DNA of 64,000 bases from assembly GCF_900107925.1 (NCBI RefSeq), contig NZ_FNUJ01000005.1, positions 372,001 to 436,000 of the forward strand, in the 5' to 3' direction. A program made the position numbers and the translations under genes. This DNA comes from Amycolatopsis pretoriensis. Lineage in GTDB: Bacteria; Actinomycetota; Actinomycetes; Mycobacteriales; Pseudonocardiaceae. Below are positions 49,325 to 55,822 of this stretch, piece by piece (the stretch's first letter is position 1; every line of letters begins with the position of its first letter). The notes under the pieces are model-generated. The model was not told the origin of the DNA, did not search any database, and saw only the letters and a list, made by a program, of their open reading frames with translations.

Positions 49325-49528
49325 GTGGCGCAAGGCACTGTGAAGTGGTTCAACGCGGAGAAGGGCTTCGGCTTCATCGCGCAGGACGGCGGCGAAGGCG
49401 ACGTGTTCGTTCACTACTCGGAGATCGAGGGGCGTGGCTTCCGCACCCTCGAGGAGAACCAGCGGGTGGAGTTCGAGGTCGGCCAGGGTCAGAAGGGTCC
49501 GCAGGCCCAGAAGGTCCGCGCGATCTGA
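49325..49528 (+). CDS. Cold-shock protein, second copy
   Basis: A 67-residue cold-shock domain differing from the 31741 copy at a limited number of positions. GTVKWFNAEKGFGFI and DVFVHYSEI carry the nucleic-acid-binding aromatics. The start is GTG after GAGGAG. A perfect terminator follows. Sequence and shared leader suggest duplication of an ancestral csp unit including its 5' region. Confidence 0.95.
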   Translation: MAQGTVKWFNAEKGFGFIAQDGGEGDVFVHYSEIEGRGFRTLEENQRVEFEVGQGQKGPQAQKVRAI

Positions 49529-49563
49529 CAAACAGGCCCTCTGCGTTGACAAAGGCCTGAGCG

Positions 49564-49600
49564 AAGGGCCCCCGGCGATTCCGATCGCCGGGGGCCCTTT
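49564..49600 (+). terminator. Terminator after the second csp gene
   Basis: A 16-bp stem AAGGGCCCCCGGCGAT with its complement, TCCG loop and following TTTCTCTT. Confidence 0.92.
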
Positions 49601-49612
49601 CTCTTGTCCGTG

Positions 49613-50056
49613 TCAGCGGCGCCCGAGGGCCGGCGCGTCGAAGGCGTCGGCGGGGAAGTGGAACTCGTCGGTGAGGTCGGTGAGGTCACCGGCCTGCTGC
49701 CGCTGGTCCTGCAGCGAGGACGCCTGGCCTTCCCAGTTGAGCCGCTCGAGGATCCATTCCTGGGCGAGCGCCTGGGGCGAGATGTCCCGCTCGGCGGCGA
49801 TGTCCTTCAGCTGCTGGTTGGCGATGAGGCTCATCCGGAGCTGGATGACCTGGGCCTCGCCGAAGCGCTTGCCGGAGCCAGTGCTCTCGTTGTCGGCATC
49901 GGGCGCCAGTGCGGCGAGGTAGGAGGTGAGTTCCGTGTCCTCGACAACGCCATCATCCGCAGGCTTCGCGGCACCACGATGGCGTCCGGAGGACGCGGCT
50001 TTGAGGTTCGTCCGGCTGCTCAAGCGGCCAAGGGAGGGAAGAGGCACGCCAGCCAC
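49613..50056 (-). CDS. Hypothetical protein with a possible ribbon-helix-helix segment
   Basis: A 147-residue protein. The N-terminal third is basic and low-complexity (LSSRTNLKAASSGRHRG). The middle (RFGEAQVIQLRMSLIANQQLKDIAAERDISPQALAQEWILERL, split over about residues 70-115) reads like a strand followed by two helices, as in ribbon-helix-helix DNA-binding or antitoxin proteins. This is a weak resemblance. No toxin gene is adjacent. The start is uncertain: GTG at 50056 or 50047, neither with a strong ribosome-binding site. Confidence 0.55.
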   Translation of the reverse strand: MAGVPLPSLGRLSSRTNLKAASSGRHRGAAKPADDGVVEDTELTSYLAALAPDADNESTGSGKRFGEAQVIQLRMSLIANQQLKDIAAERDISPQALAQEWILERLNWEGQASSLQDQRQQAGDLTDLTDEFHFPADAFDAPALGRR

Positions 50057-50618
50057 GGTAACGGTTAGATCTCGCCAGACAAACCACTGTGAGCCACAAC
50101 ACGCCAAGCGGTCGCCCCGATCAGCCCAGCGGTTACCCGAACGGAGTAGTCCGGCGTAAGCGCAGAGCAAGGGGCTTCTAACGCACCGAGTCGATCAAAC
50201 CGAGGCGCGCAGGTGACCGAGGTGAGGCGCCGGGTGGGCGGGGTGCGGGGAGAGCGGCCGGCGGACTCGCGACGGCGAGGGCGGAACTTGAGGGGCGGGG
50301 CGACGAGCGGAGGGCCCGCTGCGGCGATCGGCAGTGCGGGTGTGAGGGGCGCGAGGCTGCGAGGGGGCGGGCCGGCGGTGCGAGGCGGGAAGGCGAGGAC
50401 TGCCGGGGGTGTGCCGGAGGGAGTGGCGAGGCTCGGCCGGGGTCGCCGGGTGCCGGGCTGGGCGGGTACTGCGGGGCGCTCGGAGAGAGGTGCGGCGAGG
50501 CTCGGCCGGGTCGCTGGATGCCAGGTTAGGCGGGGGCGGGTACCGCGGGCGCTCGAAGAGAGGTGCGGCGACGAGAGATTCGGGGGGCGAGGCCGCGGTG
50601 AGGGGCGCGGGGAGAAGG

Positions 50619-50990
50619 CCGGCGGCGAGGCGAGGGCTGGCGGGGTACACCGAGGGGGCGAGTGCCGCGCAGGCCGGTGCAAGGCAGGGGCGAGGGCTGC
50701 CGGGCGCACCGAGGGGCGACTGCCGGGCCAGTCGGTGCAAGGCAGGGGCAGGGCTGCCTGGGCGCACCGAGGGGGCGTGTGCTGGGCAGGCCGGTGCAAG
50801 GCAGGGGGCCAAGGGCTGCCGGGGCGCTGATGGGTGGGTGTCGGACTGGCCGGTGCAAGGCAGGAGGCGAGGGCTGCCGGGGAAATGAGGGGCGTGTGCC
50901 GTGCCAGCCGGTGCAAGGCAGTGGGACGACGGCTGCCGGCGCGCTGAGGCGGTGGGTGCCGGGCTGGGCGAGGCGGCACCGCGGGGTGTG
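50619..50990. repeat. 58-59 bp tandem repeat array
   Basis: The core CCGGTGCAAGGCAG starts at 50674, 50732 (first base T), 50791, 50850 and 50908, giving periods of 58, 59, 59 and 58 bp. Each core is followed by GCTGCC and a variable GC-rich tract. Degenerate units extend to about 50619 on the left and 50990 on the right. Period and drift argue against coding. Confidence 0.8.
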
Positions 50991-51132
50991 GCGTGAGGCT
51001 GCAGGACTGGAGCGAGAGGTCTCGGCGAATACCGGGCTAAGCGCGAGCAGCGCGGGGCGACCCAGTGGGGCGAGGCCCGCATGGGCGGTGCGCGAGACGG
51101 CGGGTGATGAGAGGTGGGAGGCGAGGGCTGTT

Positions 51133-51177
51133 GAGGCGCACCAAGGGGAGGCGCACCAAGGGGAGGCGCACCAAGGG
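51133..51177. repeat. Three perfect 15-bp tandem repeats
   Basis: GAGGCGCACCAAGGG occurs three times without change, followed by a truncated GAGGCG copy. Confidence 0.9.
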
Positions 51178-51413
51178 GAGGCGGGCAAGTTGGGGGCCGG
51201 CGAGAGGGCGGCGAAGCCGGGCTGGGGCGAGCATCGCGGGTGGGTCGGCAGGGGAGTGCCGGGGCACGAGAGGGGAAGGAGACGAGCCGGCAGCGAGGGG
51301 CCGCAAGGAGGAGGGTGCAAGAAATCTCGCGGGCAGGAGGGCAGTTCGCAAGGGCGCGCAGCGCCCGAAGCGGGACCACCCCGAAAAGCCACGAGCGAGG
51401 CACCGTGGGGGGT

Positions 51414-51571
51414 CCGGGGGGCTCGGCCCCCCGGGTCAGCACGCCGAAATGAATCGGGCGAAGCGAAGGGCGAAGCCCGAGCAGCCCGAGAAATGGAGGA
51501 CCCCCGCGCCAGGGGGAGGAACGCGGGGGTCGGAGGGGATCTCCACAGGCGCTGACCGGGGGTGTGTCAGC
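51414..51571. other. Hairpin cluster, possible structured RNA or multicopy intergenic element
   Basis: Three stems in 160 bp: CCGGGGGGC/GCCCCCCGG (51414-51434, TCG loop), GACCCCCGCG/CGCGGGGGTC (51500-51532) and GCTGAC/GTCAGC (51551-51571). The intervening sequence is non-repetitive. It does not match tmRNA, RNase P, SRP or 6S RNA motifs that I would recognise. Confidence 0.45.
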
Positions 51572-51805
51572 ACTTCGATTGTTGCACGAGTTCCTCGCCT
51601 GGGCGAGTGGAGAGCGGGAAATTTCCGCGTGGGGTGTCACTTCCGGCCCAGGTGACCGTCGTTCGGGTGGTCCCGTTCTCCGTCTGTGCTGATTGCGCTG
51701 CGTTGAGCGGAGCGTGGCCTCAGGTTCACTCTGCGGGGGGCTGTGTGTGGCGCCCGGCGCTGGTTAGCCTCGCGGCCAAGTTGTTGTGAGCCGTGTGGAG
51801 GGGCT

Positions 51806-52060
51806 ATGAGCGGGTCTGTTGAAGTGCGGCAGTTCCTCCTTCGGTACGAAGGTGCCGATGGGGGGAGTGCTCCGTTCGCCGGGGGGTTGCCGGCTCAGCG
51901 GAGTGGTGCCGCGGATGCGCAGCGGGTGTCGGACGATCAGGTTCGGCGGGCTCGGCTGGCGGTGGCGAACGGTGCGCTGGGGGTCGAGGACTGTGTGCAG
52001 CTGCTGGAGATGCTGGGGCTGAACCTGGACGAGGACGGGCAGGCGCCGGTCCAGCGTTGA
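51806..52060 (+). CDS. Small hypothetical protein
   Basis: An 84-residue soluble protein starting at ATG after GGAGGGG. It is divided into a variable N-terminal half and a helical C-terminal half (RARLAVANGALGVEDCVQLLEMLGLNLDEDG). No known family is recognised. It is the first convincing gene after the G-rich block and is followed by a 150-bp promoter region. Confidence 0.65.
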   Translation: MSGSVEVRQFLLRYEGADGGSAPFAGGLPAQRSGAADAQRVSDDQVRRARLAVANGALGVEDCVQLLEMLGLNLDEDGQAPVQR

Positions 52061-52158
52061 CGCCGGGGGCCCGGCGGGGTGCCGCTGGGCCTGTCCGGTG
52101 ATGTTTCTGCTGGTTGTGGCCGTTTCCGGTGAGTGATTCGCGAGACTGTCCGAGCTTC

Positions 52159-52187
52159 TTGACGCAGGTTTCGTAACAGTGTTACGT
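52159..52187 (+). promoter_or_regulatory. Promoter with overlapping operator
   Basis: A -35 TTGACG (52159-52164) and -10 TTACGT (52182-52187), 17-bp spacing. CGTAACA-G-TGTTACG (52172-52186) is a palindrome with a one-base centre covering the spacer and -10, the layout of a repressor site (TetR-type symmetry). Confidence 0.6.
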
Positions 52188-52211
52188 TTGCTGCGTCGAA
52201 AGGGGACGGAC

Positions 52212-52991
52212 ATGACGACGATCGAAGGCGCGGCGGGGCTGGCCAACCGGATCCGGCCGGTGGTCCAGGTCCTGGGCGGCAAGTTCATGACGTCGCCGGA
52301 GCTGGCGGCGGTCGAGGCGGAGGCCGGGTTGCCGCCGCGTTCGCTCTACGTGCGGGGGCGGTCGGCCGTGCTCGGGGACGTGCCGCCGAAGGTCGCCGCG
52401 GAGCTGTTCGGGATCTTCCCGCACTGGCTGTTCGAGTTCGTCCTGCCGCCCGCGGCGGCGGCCTTGGACGCACCCGCGTCCGTCCGTGCCTACGCGGAGT
52501 CATCGGCTCGGTGGTCGCGCGTCAACCTTTCGGCCGTATCGGAGCCCGGCCGTCTGGCGGAGCTGCTGTTCCGCGTCGCCGACGCCGCGGACGCCAGCGG
52601 GCTGGCGCTGTTCGCCGGCTGGCGGAACGCCGAGCGTCCGGCGCGGGACGTCGAGCGGCTCGGGTTCGCCTTGATGCTCGTCCGCGAGCTGCGCGGCGGC
52701 CTGCACTTCGCGGCACTGCGAGCGGTCGGCCTGACGGTGCCGGAGGCGGTGGTCGCGGACCCGGAGGGCGGCCGCGAGCGGTTGCTGCGCACGGCGTGGC
52801 CGGCCGACGCCGCCGACGAGCTCGTGGAAGCGGCTTCGCGGAAGCCGGATCTGCGCGACCGCTGGCACCGCGCGGAGGCTTTGACCGACGATCGGATCGG
52901 CGAGGTTCTGGCGGACGCGTTGACCGAGCCAGAGCGGACGGAGCTCGATCGCCGGCTGTTTGCGCTGGTCGCGGCTTCGCCGGGGGCTTAA
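52212..52991 (+). CDS. SalK/SCO6745-family protein
   Basis: A 259-residue, mostly helical protein. Motifs typical of the actinobacterial SCO6745 family are the N-terminal hydrophobic AGLANRIRPVVQVLGGKFM, YVRGRSAVLGDVPPKVAAELFGIFP and a central ALFAGWRNAERP. Function is not established; some members sit in antibiotic or sensory loci. AAGGGGACGG precedes the ATG at 52212. Its promoter overlaps a palindromic operator, so expression is probably repressed until a signal is present. Confidence 0.75.
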   Translation: MTTIEGAAGLANRIRPVVQVLGGKFMTSPELAAVEAEAGLPPRSLYVRGRSAVLGDVPPKVAAELFGIFPHWLFEFVLPPAAAALDAPASVRAYAESSARWSRVNLSAVSEPGRLAELLFRVADAADASGLALFAGWRNAERPARDVERLGFALMLVRELRGGLHFAALRAVGLTVPEAVVADPEGGRERLLRTAWPADAADELVEAASRKPDLRDRWHRAEALTDDRIGEVLADALTEPERTELDRRLFALVAASPGA

Positions 52992-53090
52992 GGAACCCCC
53001 GCTGCAAAGCGGTGGTGGCGTGCCCTATGCTTGTAATCGCTCCCGGGGGGACCTGAGAGCGCGGTCGGTCGGTCACCCGAAACCGGCCGG

Positions 53091-53163
53091 GCTCCCATCG
53101 TCCAGCGGCCTAGGACTCCGCCCTTTCAAGGCGGCAACGCGGGTTCGAATCCCGTTGGGAGTA
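53091..53163 (+). tRNA. tRNA-Glu (anticodon TTC)
   Basis: Acceptor GCTCCCA/TGGGAGT (terminal G-U), D-arm GTCC...GGAC, anticodon stem CCGCC/GGCGG with loop CTTTCAA, and T-arm GCGGG-TTCGAAT-CCCGT. No CCA is encoded. Confidence 0.93.
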
Positions 53164-53185
53164 CGCAGTACAGTAGTAGATGCAA

Positions 53186-53259
53186 GGCCCTGTGGCGCAG
53201 TTGGTTAGCGCGTCGCCCTGTCACGGCGAAGGTCGCGGGTTCGAGTCCCGTCAGGGTCG
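53186..53259 (+). tRNA. tRNA-Asp (anticodon GTC)
   Basis: Acceptor GGCCCTG/CAGGGTC, anticodon stem TCGCC/GGCGA with loop CTGTCAC, T-arm CGCGG-GTTCGAG-type and discriminator G. No CCA is encoded. Confidence 0.94.
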
Positions 53260-53290
53260 CAAGATCGTTCGGCTCCTTGCCGGCGTTCCC

Positions 53291-53364
53291 GGCCAGGTAG
53301 CTCAGTTGGTACGAGCGTCCGCCTGAAAAGCGGAAGGTCGCCGGTTCGACCCCGGCCCTGGCCA
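53291..53364 (+). tRNA. tRNA-Phe (anticodon GAA)
   Basis: Acceptor GGCCAGG/CCTGGCC, D-arm GCTC...GAGC, anticodon stem TCCGC/GCGGA with loop CTGAAAA and T-arm GCCGG-TTCGACC-CCGGC. Glu-Asp-Phe is a common actinobacterial tRNA order. Confidence 0.95.
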
Positions 53365-53372
53365 CCGCAACG

Positions 53373-53406
53373 AAAACCGCCCCGAAGGCTCGGGGCGGTT
53401 TTTTCG
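53373..53406. terminator. Terminator of the tRNA operon
   Basis: AAAACCGCCCCGA pairs perfectly with TCGGGGCGGTTTT across AGGC and is followed by a T-run. It also serves the convergent gene at 53416. Confidence 0.95.
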
Positions 53407-53415
53407 TGTGTGGCT

Positions 53416-53799
53416 TCAGTTCCGGTGCGGGACGACGACGATCTGGTCGGCGTCCTCGTAGACGATCCGGCCCGGCGGCTCGTGCGCCACCAGCTTGGTG
53501 CAGCCGACACCGTGGGCGGCCAGGACTTCGAGGTAGCCGTCCGCTCGGGCGACGAGGGCTTCGGCGGATTCCTTGAACCAGGCCGTCGCACCCGGGTTGA
53601 TCGACCGGTCGTAGACGGTCGGGTCCACCTTGGACGGATTCGTGTAGTGCGCCTCGTACCAGGCGTGGTTCGCCTGGCGGAACTCCTCCTGCGCCGGGGT
53701 CAGCCTGCCGGACCGGCTCAGGTTGTTGATCAACCCGAAGAAGCCGGGGTGCCGCCCGTTGGGGTTGGGCTCGGTGCTTTGGAACCTGACGTACGCCAC
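53416..53799 (-). CDS. Hypothetical protein
   Basis: A 127-residue soluble protein (MAYVRFQSTEPNPNGRHPGFFGLINNLSRSG at the start in part, AWYEAHYTNPSKVDPTVYDR in the middle). Conserved-looking aromatic and charged motifs suggest a genuine protein, but I recognise no family. GAGGAGG before the GTG start overlaps the last codons of the upstream 53-residue gene, so both are co-translated. Confidence 0.72.
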   Translation of the reverse strand: MAYVRFQSTEPNPNGRHPGFFGLINNLSRSGRLTPAQEEFRQANHAWYEAHYTNPSKVDPTVYDRSINPGATAWFKESAEALVARADGYLEVLAAHGVGCTKLVAHEPPGRIVYEDADQIVVVPHRN

Positions 53800-53800
53800 C

Positions 53801-53962
53801 TCAGTCGACCTCCTCGACGTGGAAGTACCCGACCGGTCGCGGCCCCTCGGTGATTACGACGACCGTCCCCTCCTGGATCCGGTACGGGCCCGCGTTGTCG
53901 ACCACGGTACGAACGCGTTCGCGAAGTCGTCGTCCGCGAAAAGGGAACGACTTGTTGCCCAT
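53801..53962 (-). CDS. Short hypothetical protein upstream of the 53416 gene
   Basis: A 53-residue frame starting MGNKSFPFRGRRLRERV and ending GYFHVEEVD. Its last codons carry the GAGGAGG site of the next gene, and its first codon lies 17 bp from a divergent methyltransferase gene. The even mix of strand-forming residues (YRIQEGTVVVITEG) suggests a small beta-barrel-like fold; no family is recognised. Confidence 0.65.
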   Translation of the reverse strand: MGNKSFPFRGRRLRERVRTVVDNAGPYRIQEGTVVVITEGPRPVGYFHVEEVD

Positions 53963-53979
53963 CGCGCGAGTATTCCATC

Positions 53980-54546
53980 GTGACGACGAACCCCTGGGAC
54001 GCCGAAGCCGCGTCCTTCGACGAGCAACCCGACCACGGCCTCAAAGACCCCGCCGTCCGCAAAGCCTGGGCCGATCTCCTCCTCCCGCTCATGCCCGCCG
54101 CCAACAGCAAAGTCGTCGACCTCGGGTGCGGGACCGGGAGCCTCTCCCTCCTTCTCGCCGAGGCCGGTCACGACGTCTGCGGCATCGACTCCTCCGCCGC
54201 GATGCTCGACGTCGCACGGAAAAAGGCCGACATCGACTTCCGCGAAGGTGACGCCGCCGATCCGCCCACCACCGAGACCTACGACGTCGTCCTCGCGCGG
54301 CACGTCCTCTGGGCCATGCCCGACCCGGGCGCCGCCCTCGACAAGTGGGTCGCGCTCCTTAACCCCCGCGGCCGCCTGGTCCTCGTCGAGGGCCGGTGGT
54401 TCACCGGCGCCGGACTGGCACCCGATGAATGCCGGGACCTCGTCCGAGCCCGGCGGCGGGAGGCTGACCTGCGGATGCTCGACGACCCCGCCCTCTGGGG
54501 CCGGGAAATCGACGACGAACGGTACCTGCTCCTCAGCCGCCACTAG
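53980..54546 (+). CDS. Class I SAM-dependent methyltransferase
   Basis: A 188-residue protein with the Rossmann-like methyltransferase fold. VVDLGCGTGSLSLLLAEAGHDVCGID (near residues 45-70) is motif I with the acidic end of strand 2, and EGDAADPP and RHVLWAMPDPGAALDKWVALLNPRGRLVLVEG are motifs II-III. The substrate is unknown. GTG start; divergent from the small hypothetical genes. Confidence 0.85.
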   Translation: MTTNPWDAEAASFDEQPDHGLKDPAVRKAWADLLLPLMPAANSKVVDLGCGTGSLSLLLAEAGHDVCGIDSSAAMLDVARKKADIDFREGDAADPPTTETYDVVLARHVLWAMPDPGAALDKWVALLNPRGRLVLVEGRWFTGAGLAPDECRDLVRARRREADLRMLDDPALWGREIDDERYLLLSRH

Positions 54547-54652
54547 GCCGAACGAGTGAACCCGAAATCCCGGTGTCCGGTCCGGGCGTCCCGCGCCGAC
54601 CACCCGGCGAAAGGCAGCCCACCCGGGCCGCCACCCATCACCGGGAGCCGAC

Positions 54653-55003
54653 GTGCGATACCTCCTCACCCTCCACATGAACCCCACCCTCTGGGACACC
54701 CTCACCGACGACCAGAAGAACGGCGTCTACGAAGGCCACGGCCACTTCACCAAGCTCATCACCGACTCCGGCGAAATGGTCGGGACCAAGGCGCTCGCCG
54801 AGCCGGTCGAGACCAAGACCGTGCGCGTCAAGGACGGTTCCACCCACGTCCAAAACGGCGCCTTCATCGAGACCGAAGCCTTCTTCTGCGGCTTCTACCT
54901 CGTCGACGTCGAGACCGAGGCACGCGCCGTCGAGCTGGCCGCCATGATCCCCGATGCGCAGTACACCGCCGTCGAGGTGCGGAAGGTCGTGCACGAGGGT
55001 TGA
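54653..55003 (+). CDS. YciI-related protein
   Basis: A 116-residue protein of the dimeric alpha-beta barrel YCII family, with YLLTLHMNPTLWDTLTDDQKNGVYEGHGHFTKLITDSGEMVGTKALAEP and EAFFCGFYLVDVETEARAVELAAMIPDAQY. In actinomycetes such proteins are often DGPF-domain partners of ECF sigma factors; no such factor is adjacent here. Start GTG. Function unknown. Confidence 0.8.
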   Translation: MRYLLTLHMNPTLWDTLTDDQKNGVYEGHGHFTKLITDSGEMVGTKALAEPVETKTVRVKDGSTHVQNGAFIETEAFFCGFYLVDVETEARAVELAAMIPDAQYTAVEVRKVVHEG

Positions 55004-55036
55004 CCTCGATCAAGGTCGAGGGTGCACGCTGAACCC

Positions 55037-55822
55037 ATGACCACCGAGTGGGGCACCGATGCCGTCGACCTGGACGCCTACCTGAAGCGGGTCGGGCAGC
55101 CCGCCCGCGAACCGTCGGCGGAGGCGCTGCACGACCTCGTGCGCGCCCACGTTCAGGCGATCCCGTTCGAGAACGTCGACGTCGTTCTCGGGCAGCACCA
55201 AGGGATTTCGCTCGACGTCGTGCACGCGAAGCTCGTCGGACGGCGGCGGGGCGGCTACTGCTACGAGCAGAGTGGCCTCTTCGCCGCCGTCCTCGAGCAG
55301 CTCGGCTACCGCGTCCACCGGCTCGCCGCGCGCGTCCAGCCGCGGCGGCCCGGGCCCTACACCCACATGACGCTCGTCGCCGAGACCGGCGGGAAGCGCT
55401 TTCACGCCGACGTCGGGTTCGGTGCCGGGATCCTCGCCCCGATGCCGCTCGTGGACGGCCAGGAAACCGACCAGGCCGGCTGGCCGCACCGGCTCGTCGA
55501 GAACAACGGCTGGTGGACGCTCAAGAAGGGCGACGAAGACCTGCTCGACTTCCGCCTCGACGGCATGCACCCCATCGACTACGAGGTCTACCACCACTAC
55601 ACCTCGACGCACCCGAAGTCGCCGTTCACCGGGCGGCTGGTGATCATGACGCTCGAACCGGGCGTCAGCCGCAAGCTGCTCGGCCGCGAGCTCACCGTCG
55701 AAAAGCCCGACGGCACCAGCGAAACCACCCCGATCGGCCCCGACGAGCTCGACGCCACCCTCAAGGACCTCGGCATCGAACTGACGCCGGACGAGCTGGA
55801 GCGCCTGAAAGCCGTCTACTGA
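55037..55822 (+). CDS. nat: Arylamine N-acetyltransferase
   Basis: A 261-residue enzyme using a Cys-His-Asp triad: Cys in RRGGYCYEQSGLF (near residue 75), His in YTHMTLVAE (near 110) and Asp in FHADVGFG (near 124). The substrate-entry PFENVDVVLG motif lies near 40. It transfers acetyl from acetyl-CoA to aryl amines or hydrazines. The ATG at 55037 is preferred over an in-frame GTG 15 bases upstream. It overlaps the convergent GGDEF-EAL gene by 7 bp. Confidence 0.9.
   Translation: MTTEWGTDAVDLDAYLKRVGQPAREPSAEALHDLVRAHVQAIPFENVDVVLGQHQGISLDVVHAKLVGRRRGGYCYEQSGLFAAVLEQLGYRVHRLAARVQPRRPGPYTHMTLVAETGGKRFHADVGFGAGILAPMPLVDGQETDQAGWPHRLVENNGWWTLKKGDEDLLDFRLDGMHPIDYEVYHHYTSTHPKSPFTGRLVIMTLEPGVSRKLLGRELTVEKPDGTSETTPIGPDELDATLKDLGIELTPDELERLKAVY

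Larger units (their letters stand above)
50057..51805. other. Long G-rich block without a supportable gene
   Basis: About 1.75 kb. From 50200 to 51350 the + strand is strongly purine/G-rich (GAGGGGCG-type words) and built of degenerate repeats. From 51360 to 51570 there are several GC hairpins. After 51580 composition returns to normal. Open frames exist on both strands but translate to Pro/Arg/Gly-rich low-complexity peptides, and the tandem repeat period is not a multiple of three. Confidence 0.6.

Noticed and set aside
50619..50990. CRISPR-like array
   Set aside because: Units are imperfect along their whole length, there are no unique spacers between constant repeats, the unit is GC-rich without a typical repeat palindrome, and no cas genes are present.
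51360..51570. RNase P, tmRNA, SRP or 6S RNA gene
   Set aside because: The segment is structured, but none of the conserved core motifs of these RNAs could be recognised.
50195..51640. Long open frame on the - strand (about 480 codons) through the G-rich block
   Set aside because: It translates to Pro/Ser/Arg-rich low-complexity sequence, crosses a 58-59 bp repeat array whose period breaks reading frame conservation, and lacks a ribosome-binding site. Stops are simply rare at this GC.
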